Notes: generated by a model from the letters alone, not told the origin. A stretch of DNA of 64,000 nucleotides from Calothrix sp. PCC 7507 (GCF_000316575.1 NC_019682.1:6621501-6685500), one strand, 5' to 3'; shown: positions 37,481-46,958, counted from the first letter of the stretch. Numbers and translations: made by a program.

Positions 37481-38479
37481 ATGACTTTACCAACAACTAA
37501 ACTCGGTAAAACCGGATTGACCGTTTCGCGCCTTGTTCTTGGCACCATGACCTTTGGATTGCAGACTGATGAAGAAACTTCCAGAGTTATTCTCGACACA
37601 GCCGCCGATGCTGGGATCAACTTTTTAGATACAGCCGATGTTTATCCCCTAGGCGGTGGACTTACCACAGCCGGACGCACCGAAGAAATCATTGGGCGCT
37701 GGCTCAAAGGCAAACGCGAACATTTTATCCTGGCTACCAAAGCTGTGGGGAAGGTTGGCCCTGCACCTTGGGATCAGGGTGCTTCCCGCAAACACATTTT
37801 GGATGCGATCGATGCTTCCCTAAGACGGCTGGGAACCGACTACGTTGATTTATATCAATTGCACTCCGATGATGCCTCAACCCCTCTGGATGAAACCCTA
37901 GAAGCTCTGGACAAGGTGGTTCGCTCTGGTAAGGCACGCTATATCGGTGTTTCTAACTTCCTAGCCTACCGACTCAGCCGCGCTTTAGGTCGTGCTGATG
38001 TGCGGAATTTGACTCGCTTTGTCTCGATTCAACCCCGCTACAATTTGTTATTCCGTGAAATTGAGCGAGAACTCTTGCCCCTAGCGGAAGAAGAAGGACT
38101 GGGTGTAATTCCTTACAATCCCTTGGCAGGTGGTCTGCTTACTGGTAAACACAATCTTGCTCAAGGCCCCACTACCGGAACTCGTTTTACCTTGGGTACT
38201 GCGGCTGAACGTTATCAAGAACGTTATTGGCACGATCGCCAGTTTAATACTGTTGAGGAATTACGCACAATAGCAGATTTGGCGGGATTGTCACTCACCA
38301 CTCTATCGCTGGCTTGGGTTTTGGCAAATCCCATTATCACTGCCCCGATTATTGGCGCTAGTCGTCCAGAACAACTTGCTGATAGCCTCAAGGCAATAGA
38401 ACTAAAACTCGACGATAGTTTAAAACAAAAGCTAGATGACCTAACTGCTGAATATCGAAGAGGCGATTCTCTGCGTTAG
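37481..38479 (+). CDS. Aldo/keto reductase
   Basis: 332 residues with the full AKR set: TKLGKTGLTVSRLVLGTMTFG, FLDTADVYPLGG (Asp and Tyr), ATKAVG (Lys), VDLYQLHSDD (His) and the C-terminal cofactor site PIIGASRPEQLADSL. It reduces a carbonyl with NADPH; substrate unknown. Unlike the reductase at 29497 it keeps the catalytic histidine, and the two share little beyond the fold, so they are not recent duplicates. Starts 39 bases from the divergent exporter gene. Confidence 0.9.
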   Translation: MTLPTTKLGKTGLTVSRLVLGTMTFGLQTDEETSRVILDTAADAGINFLDTADVYPLGGGLTTAGRTEEIIGRWLKGKREHFILATKAVGKVGPAPWDQGASRKHILDAIDASLRRLGTDYVDLYQLHSDDASTPLDETLEALDKVVRSGKARYIGVSNFLAYRLSRALGRADVRNLTRFVSIQPRYNLLFREIERELLPLAEEEGLGVIPYNPLAGGLLTGKHNLAQGPTTGTRFTLGTAAERYQERYWHDRQFNTVEELRTIADLAGLSLTTLSLAWVLANPIITAPIIGASRPEQLADSLKAIELKLDDSLKQKLDDLTAEYRRGDSLR

Positions 38480-38560
38480 CCAGAATATTGATGTAACATA
38501 TCGGACGGTTGGTTCAGCCGTCTATTTTTTTGTTGTCACCGTTAAGCTTTTTCAGTAAGC

Positions 38561-39073
38561 ATGTTTTGGCTAGAAACACAACGCCTCATCCTGCGAGACT
38601 TCCAGCAAAAAGACGTGGATCAACTTACGCCAATACTGGCAAATCCACGAGTAATGGAATTTTCTCCTACTGGAATTCTCTCTGCTTCCCAAACGCAGGC
38701 AAGAATAGATAGTTTTATCACTTCTTATCAAGCGTTGGGATTTGGAAAGTGGGCTGTCATCTTCAAAGAAAACAACCAATTGATTGGTTACTGTGGAATT
38801 GCTATTGAGCAAATTGATCATGTCAACGAACGAGAGATTGGATATCGACTAGATCCAGAGTTTTGGGGTAAAGGGTTAGCAAGTGAAGCCGCATTAGCAA
38901 CAATTCAATACGGATTTGAGCAACTCAAATTTCCATATATCCTCGGCATTGTTGAACAAGCAAACACGGCATCGATTAGAGTGCTGGAGAAGTTGGGGAT
39001 GAGATATCAAAAAAGAACGATATTTCATGGAGTTGAGATGGATATTTATCGGTTGAATGTCGCCACGCCATAA
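38561..39073 (+). CDS. GNAT-family N-acetyltransferase (RimJ/RimL-like)
   Basis: 170 residues starting LETQRLILRDFQQKDVDQL, the usual beginning of RimJ/RimL-type acetyltransferases. EIGYRLDPEFWGKGLASEAALATIQYGFEQL contains the acetyl-CoA pyrophosphate loop (Q/R-x-x-G-x-G/A as GKGLAS), and NTASIRVLEKLGMRYQKRTI is the conserved C-terminal strand-helix. It acetylates an amino group of a protein N-terminus or a small molecule. It lies between an aldo/keto reductase and an ABC exporter on the same strand; a detoxification task would fit but is not proven. Confidence 0.85.
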   Translation: MFWLETQRLILRDFQQKDVDQLTPILANPRVMEFSPTGILSASQTQARIDSFITSYQALGFGKWAVIFKENNQLIGYCGIAIEQIDHVNEREIGYRLDPEFWGKGLASEAALATIQYGFEQLKFPYILGIVEQANTASIRVLEKLGMRYQKRTIFHGVEMDIYRLNVATP

Positions 39074-39170
39074 GGCGTTGGATTGGCAAACATTTATTTT
39101 GATGTTATTTGTTACGACTCAATTGAGTTATCAGGAAAAAGCCTAAAAAGATGCTACGAGATCGATTTTC

Positions 39171-41027
39171 ATGACGAAAAAGTCCAGACATTTTAAATCC
39201 TTTCAACGTGCTGCTAATGCGCCAGCCCTACCAGCCACTCCCTTCAGGTTTATTTGCTACTTCGTTAATCAGTTCCGCTGGTGGTATGTGGCAATGGTGA
39301 TCTTGGAGGTAATACATGCAACCTGTGGCATTATGTTGCCCTATGCCATTGGTGAGATCATCCGCAGCGTGACGCGATCGCCAGGCAATAGCCAGCACAT
39401 TTTTGATACCGTGAGGCAACCCCTGATACTGTTCACCGCCTTGAGTGTGGGTGAAGTGGTATTCGGGCGATCGGCTGGACTTTTGCAGACTATCCTCCAT
39501 CCCATCCACCGACAGCACATTGTCCGCTCCTTATATGCCTACTTGCAGCATCATTCTCACCGCTACCTGAGTAGTAGTTTTTCTGGGGCGCTAGCACATC
39601 GGATTAGCGAAACCTCTCTTGGTGTCACGCAAACAATGCAAATGATGATTACGGAATTTATGCCAGTAATCATCGTGTATACCGTCGCCACAGGGTTACT
39701 GTATCGCGCCTATCCTCCACTAGCTGCATTTGTGGGGGTGTGGGCAATTCTCTTCATCAGTATTTCGTTTTGGCTGGCCACTCGCTGCCGAATTTACGCC
39801 CGGAAAGCTGCAGCCGCCAGAAGTGAGACAACTGGCATGATTGTAGATGCGGTAACAAATCTCACTAGTAGCCGACTGTTTGCGCGTCTGGGTTTTGAAC
39901 GACGCTATTTGAATGAGCAATTAAGGCGAGAAATCAAAGAGGTGAGAATATCAAACTGGTATTCGGAGCGAATCCGTTGGTTTCAGTTCATCTCAGCCGC
40001 GATTTTGAAAATCGGCACTCTGTATTACTCACTTTCTCTGTGGAGTCAAGGAGCGATCGCTACTGCTGACTTCGTTGTGGCAACTAGTCTATCGTTGTTG
40101 ATTATCAGTGAAGCCCGCAATTTAAGCAAACGGTTTCTAGAATTTTTTGAACATGTCGGCAATGTCGCTAATGGTGTCTATACAATTGTTCAACCCCATG
40201 AGTTGATTGACCGAGATCAAGCGATCGCCCACCCCATCACCCAAGGACGCATTGAGTTTCGACGAGTCAATTTCAACTACTCGGCGGAGAAACAAGTATT
40301 CAGCAATCTCTCTGTCACCATCCAACCAGGCCAGCGCGTCGGACTGGTGGGCTTTTCCGGCTCGGGAAAATCCACTTTTGTCAATTTGATTTTGCGTCTG
40401 TTTGACCCCCAATCAGGACAGATTATCATTGATGGGGTCGATATTCGAGATATGACTCAGGATGCCCTACACGCGCAGATCAGCTTGATTCCCCAAGATC
40501 CGTCTCTGTTCCATCGGACTTTGGTGGAAAATATTCGTTACGGGCGAATCGAGGCGACTGATGAGGAAGTAGTTGAGGCGGCGCGTCAGTCCTATGCTCA
40601 CGATTTTATCGCCCAAATCAAGGAAGGTTATGATTCTATGGTGGGTGAACGCGGTGTTAAACTTTCTGGTGGGCAAAGACAGCGGATTGCGATCGCCCGC
40701 GTCATCCTCAAAGATGCCCCCATTCTGATCTTGGATGAAGCCACCTCCAGCCTCGATTCCATCACGGAAAAAGCGATCCAAGATACCTTAGATTCAGCAA
40801 TGAATGGGAAAACAGTGGTCGTTGTGGCGCATCGGTTATCCACTATCGCCCATCTAGACCGCATTTTGGTGTTCGATCAAGGTCACATTGTCGAAGATGG
40901 TACCCACACCAAACTCCTGGCACTTGGTGGTGCCTACTATAAATTATGGAAAATGCAGGCAGGTGGATTCCTACCTGCAGAAGCCACTGAGCAGGATGTA
41001 TCCGAACTGCAAACAGGTTTAATTTAA
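39171..41027 (+). CDS. ABC exporter, fused membrane and ATP-binding domains
   Basis: 618 residues. The N-terminal half has about six membrane helices; the C-terminal half (about 360-600) is a complete ATPase: Walker A GFSGSGKST, Q-loop ISLIPQDPSLFHRTL, signature LSGGQRQRIAIAR, Walker B ILILDEATSSLD and the H-loop VVVAHRLST. This half-transporter works as a dimer and pumps lipids or drugs outward. No C39 peptidase domain is present, so it is not the exporter/protease that Gly-Gly leader peptides need. It ends the island of same-strand genes. Confidence 0.93.
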   Translation: MTKKSRHFKSFQRAANAPALPATPFRFICYFVNQFRWWYVAMVILEVIHATCGIMLPYAIGEIIRSVTRSPGNSQHIFDTVRQPLILFTALSVGEVVFGRSAGLLQTILHPIHRQHIVRSLYAYLQHHSHRYLSSSFSGALAHRISETSLGVTQTMQMMITEFMPVIIVYTVATGLLYRAYPPLAAFVGVWAILFISISFWLATRCRIYARKAAAARSETTGMIVDAVTNLTSSRLFARLGFERRYLNEQLRREIKEVRISNWYSERIRWFQFISAAILKIGTLYYSLSLWSQGAIATADFVVATSLSLLIISEARNLSKRFLEFFEHVGNVANGVYTIVQPHELIDRDQAIAHPITQGRIEFRRVNFNYSAEKQVFSNLSVTIQPGQRVGLVGFSGSGKSTFVNLILRLFDPQSGQIIIDGVDIRDMTQDALHAQISLIPQDPSLFHRTLVENIRYGRIEATDEEVVEAARQSYAHDFIAQIKEGYDSMVGERGVKLSGGQRQRIAIARVILKDAPILILDEATSSLDSITEKAIQDTLDSAMNGKTVVVVAHRLSTIAHLDRILVFDQGHIVEDGTHTKLLALGGAYYKLWKMQAGGFLPAEATEQDVSELQTGLI

Positions 41028-41194
41028 CCCAGAATTAAGTGACATATTGTCATATCAGTATGTCAATAAATAATTGATGGATAAATTCCTTGTAGAGACG
41101 CGATTTATCGCCTCTCTACAACTAGTACGCCACGGCGTAAATAAAGTAACCATTCCAAATCGCCCAAATGCTGACTGTACAGGTTTCTTCATTT

Positions 41195-41239
41195 CAGACT
41201 TCAGACTTCAGACTTCAGACTTCAGACTTCATACTTCAG
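41195..41239. repeat. Heptanucleotide tandem repeat (CAGACTT)n
   Basis: Five in-phase CAGACTT units followed by a variant, directly behind the stop of map on the minus strand. Heptanucleotide arrays of this kind are a known feature of heterocystous cyanobacteria. Confidence 0.8.
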
Positions 41240-41249
41240 CCTTTTTGTA

Positions 41250-42011
41250 CTAGTTTTTGGTGAGAATCTCCACACCATCTTCCGTCACAGCTAAGGTATG
41301 CTCAAATTGGGCTGAAAGTTTGCGATCGCGTGTGACAGCAGTCCACTTATCACTCAGCACCTCGACTTCCCAAGTACCTTCATTAATCATCGGCTCAATT
41401 GTAAACACCATCCCCGGTCTGAGACGCTTGCCTTTGTCCCGTGTGCCGAAGTGGGGGATATCCGGTGCAGTATGGAAAATATTACTAACGCCGTGTCCCA
41501 CAAAGTCCCGCACCACAGAAAAACCCTGTGCCTCAGCATACTCTTGAATCGCTGCACCAATGTCGCCAATGCGTGCCCCTGGTTTAACCTCCGCAATCCC
41601 CCGGTAAAGACACTCCTCAGTCACTTCCACTAGCTTTCTCGCTTTTGGTGAAGGAGTACCAACAAAAAATGTCTTGGATGTATCGCCGTGGTAGCCATCG
41701 ACAATCGGCGTCACATCAATATTGATGATGTCGCCGTCCCTCAGAATCTGTCTAGCATTGGGAATACCGTGACATATTACCTCATTCACACTGGTACAAA
41801 TCGACTTGGGAAAGCCTTTATAACCTAGTGGGGCGCTTTTTGCACCATGTGCTTGCGTCCAGCGTTCAGCTTCATCATTGAGTTGCAGGGTACTAACTCC
41901 TGGCTTTACCAGTGGCTCCAGATGCTCTAAGAGTTTAGCCGCTAAGTGCCCCGCCTTACGCATCTTCTCTATTTCTCTCTGGGATAATATAACAATTGTT
42001 TCGCTTCTCAT
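41250..42011 (-). CDS. map: Type I methionine aminopeptidase
   Basis: 253 residues from ATG 42011. It removes the initiator methionine from new proteins. The pita-bread fold is marked by ICTSVNEVICHGIPN, DIINIDVTPIVDGYHGDTSKTF (metal-binding Asp pair), FVGHGVSNIFHTAPDIPH (His), TIEPMINEG (Glu) and QFEHTLAVTEDGVEIL (last Glu). The in-frame TTG at 42032 overlaps the stop of the upstream gene (42029-42031) but has no supporting homology. Cotranscription with the dehydrogenase upstream is likely because only 17 bases separate them. Confidence 0.95.
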   Translation of the reverse strand: MRSETIVILSQREIEKMRKAGHLAAKLLEHLEPLVKPGVSTLQLNDEAERWTQAHGAKSAPLGYKGFPKSICTSVNEVICHGIPNARQILRDGDIINIDVTPIVDGYHGDTSKTFFVGTPSPKARKLVEVTEECLYRGIAEVKPGARIGDIGAAIQEYAEAQGFSVVRDFVGHGVSNIFHTAPDIPHFGTRDKGKRLRPGMVFTIEPMINEGTWEVEVLSDKWTAVTRDRKLSAQFEHTLAVTEDGVEILTKN

Positions 42012-42028
42012 ACAGCTTAATTTACAGA

Positions 42029-43033
42029 TCAAATATCTTTCATAAATATAGTTAACCCTGACTCAGCAGCTCTTTTTGCGGCTTCAGCAACTTTCAGAGT
42101 ATATAAGCTTTCTTCTGGGGTAACGTACAACGCAGAGCCATCAAGAATATGATCTAACACCATACTCGTATCTTTGGCAAATAAACCCCGGCGAGTCCCA
42201 ACTTCAATTGGTGTTGTTTGCCCTTCATGGATGAAAAATCCGGTGTCGCCATCAAAAATTAACCCACCGTTTTCGCCATGCACTTCAAACTTGCGTTCAG
42301 ACTGCCACAAAGTTTCACCTTTGCCGTAGACTACTTGTGCTAGGAGTCCGCTATCAAAGCACAGTTGTGTAATGCAAAAAGAGGTTTGATAGTATTCCGG
42401 TTCAATTGCCCAATATCGCTGATGACAGTTAGCTGTAAAGACTGTACCAAATAAATCGGTGAGCCGATGTAATCGGGAAAGCGCCCCCATTAAGGGAAAA
42501 CCAAAAAGCTCATGGTTATAAGTCCACTTCCGGGGTGCAGGACTTTGAGGGGTGATAGTACTATAGCGGACATAAAAAATCTCACCTACTTTAGCTAAGT
42601 TTTGCTTTAAGGCTTGGTGTAGTCCACCCAAAAGTTCTATGTGTTCGACGTGTAAGAGTTTGTTTTGGGCTTTAGCTAGGGCAAGCAGTTCTTTTCCTTC
42701 TACTACATCCAAAGCAAGGGGATACTCTACAACTACGTGTTTACCCTGAGAAAGGGCAGCATGAGCGATCGCACTGTGATCGCGGTTAACAGTGGAGATT
42801 ACTACTAAATCTACATCTTTTCGCTCTACTAGTTGTTGCCAAGCATCCACCGCCTCAGCTTGATAGTCTTGAGCAAAAGTTGCTGTTTTTTCTGGTTTAT
42901 AGCCTGCAACTGCGACTAGATGCGATCGCGGATCTTGCAACAATGCCTCAGCCCTTAACTTTGCCGCATTTCCAGTCCCAACCAAACCTACCCGCACTTT
43001 CGTTTGTGCCAAAGGAGATTCAGAATTATACAT
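42029..43033 (-). CDS. Gfo/Idh/MocA-family NAD(P)-dependent dehydrogenase
   Basis: 334 residues from ATG 43033 (a GTG at 43042 is in frame). The Rossmann start KVRVGLVGTGNAAKLRAEALL and the motif VVEYPLALDVVEGKELLALA, the EKP-like cofactor/catalytic strand, define the family. The C-terminal alpha/beta domain includes VHGENGGLIFDGDTGFFIHEG. Members oxidise or reduce sugars and cyclitols, or reduce biliverdin; the moderately similar BvdR of cyanobacteria belongs here, and a biliverdin reductase role should be considered. Located directly upstream of map. Confidence 0.85.
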   Translation of the reverse strand: MYNSESPLAQTKVRVGLVGTGNAAKLRAEALLQDPRSHLVAVAGYKPEKTATFAQDYQAEAVDAWQQLVERKDVDLVVISTVNRDHSAIAHAALSQGKHVVVEYPLALDVVEGKELLALAKAQNKLLHVEHIELLGGLHQALKQNLAKVGEIFYVRYSTITPQSPAPRKWTYNHELFGFPLMGALSRLHRLTDLFGTVFTANCHQRYWAIEPEYYQTSFCITQLCFDSGLLAQVVYGKGETLWQSERKFEVHGENGGLIFDGDTGFFIHEGQTTPIEVGTRRGLFAKDTSMVLDHILDGSALYVTPEESLYTLKVAEAAKRAAESGLTIFMKDI

Positions 43034-43042
43034 GATAGTCAC

Positions 43043-43519
43043 TAGTTCTATTCGTAGGTTTTCTGTATGGGCAAAGCCAAATTGCTTTCACCGTCGAGTG
43101 TTCTGATCAAGCTGTCAAAGCTACGGAAACTTGTTTGAGTTGGCGATCGCTACAACATAATTATCCCTGAGATGAGGTTTTCTTAAAATCTTTTATCTCA
43201 CAGCTTAGTCAACTACAGATACCATAAATCCGACCCGTATTCTACGTGATTTATTCTCGACTGCACATTTTATTCTCTGAGGTATAATTTTTTCTAATAT
43301 TAGGCTTAATTCAGTCAATAAAATATAAACAAAACTTATTGGTATTAAATAACTAAATTTCATTACTAATCGCGGTCAATTTTCGGTTACATCTTTGACT
43401 TTTTCTCTTAGTATCAGAATTAAAGTAAGTTTGAAACAGCAGATGATCACACTAAAATATCTGTATCATCTGCTTCAAGTTAACTTATACTGCCGTCCAC
43501 CAAAGAGAGGATTACTAAA
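43043..43519 (+). promoter_or_regulatory. Upstream region of ferredoxin 1, with duplicated 70-bp block and leader hairpin
   Basis: Bases 43351-43420 (TAACTAAATTTCATTAC ... TAGTATCAGAAT) are nearly the same as 44270-44340, upstream of ferredoxin 2. Further down GCAGATGAT (43439-43447) pairs with ATCATCTGC (43465-43473), a hairpin in the probable 5' leader. AGAGAGGA precedes the ATG. The conserved block probably contains the promoter. Confidence 0.6.
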
Positions 43520-43819
43520 ATGGCAACCTACCAAGTTACACTCATCAACGCAGCTGAAGGGCTGGAAAAAACAATCCCAGTTGATGATGATACCTATATT
43601 TTAGACGCTGCTGAAGAAGCTGGTCTTGACTTGCCCTACTCTTGCCGCGCTGGTGCTTGTTCCACCTGTGCGGGTAAGATCACAAAAGGTACTGTTGATC
43701 AATCTGACCAGTCATTTTTAGATGACGACCAGATTGAAGCACAATATGTGCTGACCTGTGTCGCCTATCCAACTTCTGATGTGACAATCGAAACTCACAA
43801 AGAAGAAGACCTCTACTAA
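43520..43819 (+). CDS. petF: Plant-type [2Fe-2S] ferredoxin, copy 1
   Basis: 99 residues with the four cluster cysteines Cys42, Cys47, Cys50 and Cys80 in the pattern [10 protein letters not shown] ... LTC, matching photosynthetic ferredoxins of 97-99 residues. It carries electrons from photosystem I to ferredoxin-NADP reductase, nitrite reductase and other acceptors. The strongly acidic surface and the C-terminal THKEEDLY end are conserved. About 620 bases downstream lies a second copy of similar sequence. Which of the two is the major photosynthetic form cannot be decided from sequence; heterocyst-type FdxH and bacterial types look different. Confidence 0.95.
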   Translation: MATYQVTLINAAEGLEKTIPVDDDTYILDAAEEAGLDLPYSCRAGACSTCAGKITKGTVDQSDQSFLDDDQIEAQYVLTCVAYPTSDVTIETHKEEDLY

Positions 43820-44436
43820 AAGTTAGGTAGCTCATACATCAACATTTTGTATAGAGTTACCGAAAATTTGGGTCTCAAGCCTCGTCTTCACTCCGGCGCT
43901 CGCGGTTAACCTCTAGAACGACTTTTATTTGAGCCTGAGGACAATAAATGCTAAAGTCTAGTTGACTTCAGGTAAACGCAGCATAACTAGAGACACGATA
44001 ATTTCTCTATCTCACCGGGGGTGAGTATTCCGTTTTGCAGTAATAGTTCAAAAAACATTTTAAACTTTACATCAAGCAAGAACACAGCAATTAATTTGTT
44101 TCATTAATTTTGCAAGCTTGTAGTCAGAAACTTAATGCTTGATCGAGCCATAAATTTCTCACTATATAACTGCAAAATTTGTGTGATGAATTGAGAGTAA
44201 TCGTGTTCTTGCTTTTTTAGTAGCACAATTAGCACCGGAAATACATAAGCATAACCTATTGACGATAAGTAACTAAATTTCATTACTAATCGTAGTCAAT
44301 TTCCAGTTAAAGTATTTAACTTTTCCCGTAGTATCAGAATTGGAGTGAACAACCAACGGCTAAAAAACACAAAAGCAGCCGTGGGCTTTACTTGAGGATA
44401 AATTACACTGCCGTTGATAAAAGAGAGGAATACTAA
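43820..44436. other. Interval between the ferredoxin genes with long nested inverted repeats
   Basis: AAGCAAGAACAC (44074-44085) and GTGTTCTTGCTT (44203-44214) are exact reverse complements 117 bases apart, followed by a T-run to 44218. Nested inside, AATTTTGCA (44106-44114) pairs with TGCAAAATT (44171-44179). The duplicated promoter-like block follows at 44270-44340, and ACGGCT / AGCCGT form a small leader hairpin before the second gene. No coding frame seen. Confidence 0.6.
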
Positions 44437-44736
<300 letters not shown>

Positions 44737-44742
44737 GAATAG

Positions 44743-44833
44743 ATGCAGGGGGCAGGGGGCAGGGGGCAGGGAGTGTGAGGAGACAATGACAATATAGAGT
44801 AATCCAATCCCCAATCCCCAATCCCCAATCCCC
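44743..44833. repeat. GGGGGCA and CCCCAAT heptanucleotide arrays behind ferredoxin 2
   Basis: Bases 44744-44771 are GGGGGCA units; 44804-44833 are CCCCAAT units, the STRR1-type repeat known from Nostoc and Anabaena. They end right before the stop of the SpoIID gene, and the same type of repeat (in the other orientation) occurs at its other end. Confidence 0.85.
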
Positions 44834-44836
44834 TAT

Positions 44837-46504
44837 TTAAAACTGAATCTCGTTACTGAGAATTTTAATTTGAGTGCCAGGATAGTAAAACTGCAAAATT
44901 TTTGGACTTGGCCAGCCTACTTTAGCTAAATTTTGAGCGCCCGTTTGGCTTAAACCAACTCCATGTCCTAGTCCACCACCAATAAAGGCGTATCCCCACA
45001 GACTCGATTGGCCTCTGTTGAGGGGTTCTAGATAAAAGAGCGTGCTTGTGGGTGCGAAGAAGGCGCTGCGAACCTCGTCTTTGTGCAGAGTGAAAGTACC
45101 GATCTCAGTTTTCACTGCGAGTTCGAGGATGCGTCCACTGGGCGATCGCTTAACTATAGCCATCGCTTGTATTGTTTTAAATTTACTATAGGGGCTATTT
45201 TTCACCCGCAAAAATTTTTGTAAGCCCTTGGTAATGTCTTCTAAATTGGTTTCTTTACGCCAACGAAATAGATCCCACTCGCTTTCATTGAATCCTTTTT
45301 TGAGATTAATAAACTTCTGAAAGTTTTTTTCATCTGCTAAATTCTGCCTAGACAAGTCCCAAATATTCATAGAAGCATCCACCACAGGCCGCAGATAGGG
45401 ACGATCTTCACCATTCCAGACATCGCTAAAAGAAGCGGTGACACCACCAGTAGTGGAAGAATAAAGCGCATCTACTAGCTGATTTTGGTAAGTTAATACC
45501 ATACCTTTAGTTGCAGCGATCGCTTTGTCGGTGTTGGGAGCTACTCCATTTAGCCCATAATAAACCTGGCAGTGGGTGTCAGCACATAATTGGTAGTCAT
45601 CAATGGCAAATCGACGCAAATTTCGCAGCACATAGGTTCTCGCCAAAATCGCTTGGGCTTCCATCGCTGCTGTTGGCGCATTCGTGCCAATTTCGTAAGG
45701 TACAACCCCGCGCAAATAGGTTTCTAACGGCACTTCATTGACTAAAGTGTATGTGCCATAAGCATTCGGCTGTAAGTTCATCTTGCCAGCGTAGAGACGG
45801 GCATTCCCCGGTTTTTCGCTTTGATTCACCCGAATCAAGTTTTTGTTAGTGCTAATTTCCAGAGAATTTTGGCTGTATCTTTTCCCATTCACTACCCAAC
45901 TAACTCGCGGTACTTGTGACAAAATTTTTGTCTCCAGAGATACCGTTTTCTTGCCAGCAGCGTCTAAACTCTGCAATAGCAAGCGCCGTAGTAAGGGAGT
46001 GTTGTAAACATCCCGTTTTGCCCAAACTTGCCAACGCTCTGGTTGCGCTATTTCTACCTTAATTCCCTGATTCCGCCAGCTTTGGGCACTGTCCTCAGCA
46101 GTTTCATAAGTGCGATATGTGCCTAAAAGTACTACTTCCTCAACTGCTGGTTGGGGTAAGGCTTGCATGACTGTTTCCAACTGGACAGGGTTTTGGGTAA
46201 GTAAGGTTTGTGTATTATTGCCGATTTTAAATTTTAGCTTTAAGCGATCGCCTTTACTCGGTTCTAGTTGCAGTTTAGCTGTGGGTTGCTCTCCAAATCG
46301 CTGCACAATCCCAATTCTCAGCGTCACTTCCTTTGTCTTCATCTCAGGCCCTGATGCAGCAGTCAGTCCCAACAAGCAAAACGTCATCAGTACATTGCCA
46401 GAAAAACGCCAAAACGAAATTTTCGAGAACACTTGTTTCTCCCTCTTGAGGCGACGTTGGAGCGGATTTTCTAATTGCTTCGTACTGTAGTGGTTTTGTC
46501 GCAT
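44837..46504 (-). CDS. SpoIID/LytB domain protein (amidase enhancer-like)
   Basis: 555 residues with an N-terminal membrane/signal segment (FWRFSGNVLMTFCLLGLTAASG). The middle and C-terminal part contains the SpoIID region: GTYTLVNEVPLETYLRGVVPYEIG, MEAQAILARTYVLRNLRRF, CADTHCQVYYGLNG, ALYSSTTGGVTASFSDVW and the C-terminal FIGGGLGHGVGLSQTGAQNLAKVG. In Bacillus SpoIID is a lytic transglycosylase on denuded glycan strands; in cyanobacteria the domain is found in envelope proteins of less clear role. Repeats of opposite orientation sit at both gene ends. ATG 46504 is the first start before the signal. Confidence 0.88.
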   Translation of the reverse strand: MRQNHYSTKQLENPLQRRLKREKQVFSKISFWRFSGNVLMTFCLLGLTAASGPEMKTKEVTLRIGIVQRFGEQPTAKLQLEPSKGDRLKLKFKIGNNTQTLLTQNPVQLETVMQALPQPAVEEVVLLGTYRTYETAEDSAQSWRNQGIKVEIAQPERWQVWAKRDVYNTPLLRRLLLQSLDAAGKKTVSLETKILSQVPRVSWVVNGKRYSQNSLEISTNKNLIRVNQSEKPGNARLYAGKMNLQPNAYGTYTLVNEVPLETYLRGVVPYEIGTNAPTAAMEAQAILARTYVLRNLRRFAIDDYQLCADTHCQVYYGLNGVAPNTDKAIAATKGMVLTYQNQLVDALYSSTTGGVTASFSDVWNGEDRPYLRPVVDASMNIWDLSRQNLADEKNFQKFINLKKGFNESEWDLFRWRKETNLEDITKGLQKFLRVKNSPYSKFKTIQAMAIVKRSPSGRILELAVKTEIGTFTLHKDEVRSAFFAPTSTLFYLEPLNRGQSSLWGYAFIGGGLGHGVGLSQTGAQNLAKVGWPSPKILQFYYPGTQIKILSNEIQF

Positions 46505-46542
46505 AAGTGCTCCAAGGATACCATTTGACTTTTTGCAGAAGT

Positions 46543-46577
46543 AGGGGATTGGGGATTGGGGATTGGGTATTGGTAGT
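46543..46577. repeat. GGGGATT heptanucleotide array upstream of the SpoIID gene
   Basis: Three perfect GGGGATT-type units and a variant, the reverse complement of the CCCCAAT array behind the same gene (44804-44833). It lies in the divergent region between the SpoIID gene and the sulfiredoxin gene. Confidence 0.75.
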
Positions 46578-46638
46578 TAAAACAAACTATTCTTTAGTCC
46601 CCAGCCCCCAGAGGTGCTAAAATAGTTGCAAAACGAAG

Positions 46639-46653
46639 TCATAACGATTATGA
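46639..46653. promoter_or_regulatory. PerR/Fur-type 7-1-7 palindrome upstream of the sulfiredoxin gene
   Basis: TCATAAC-G-ATTATGA is an inverted repeat of 7-1-7 form with one mismatch, 42 bases before the ATG at 46695. This is the architecture of PerR boxes (TTATAATnATTATAA). Because the downstream genes encode sulfiredoxin and a Dps protein, control by a peroxide-sensing PerR (FurC) regulator is a reasonable inference. Confidence 0.55.
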
Positions 46654-46694
46654 TTTATATAACTACAAAACAAAACTAGTTAGGAACATTCCTG

Positions 46695-46958
46695 ATGGTT
46701 AGAGTCCAAGAAATTCCCTTAAATCAGATTCAGCGGCCATTGCCCCGCGAGAACGATCCCAAAAAAGTGCAAGACTTAATGGAGTCGATAGCGGAGATCG
46801 GGCAGCAAGAACCCATAGATATCTTAGAAGTAGATGGACGGTATTATGGCTTTTCAGGTTGCCATCGTTATGAGGCTTGCCAGCGTTTAGGTAAAGAAAC
46901 CATCTTAGCCAGAGTTCGCAAAGCCCCCAAGAGCGTTTTAAAGATGCACCTAGCATGA
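46695..46958 (+). CDS. srxA: Sulfiredoxin
   Basis: 87 residues with the ParB/Srx fold. The active-site motif FSGCHRYEAC carries the catalytic Cys56 followed by His-Arg, which contact the ATP phosphate and sulfinic acid. IPLNQIQRPLPRENDPKKVQDLMESI is the conserved N-terminal part. It repairs over-oxidised 2-Cys peroxiredoxin (Cys-SO2H) with ATP in the cytoplasm. The length is typical of cyanobacterial forms. The next gene, 62 bases on, is a Dps protein, and a PerR-like palindrome lies upstream. The common partner prxA is not in this window. Confidence 0.92.
   Translation: MVRVQEIPLNQIQRPLPRENDPKKVQDLMESIAEIGQQEPIDILEVDGRYYGFSGCHRYEACQRLGKETILARVRKAPKSVLKMHLA

Noticed and set aside
39171-41027. 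Transporter for the leader peptides
   Set aside because: The ABC exporter lacks an N-terminal C39 peptidase domain and is 29 kb away in another gene group.
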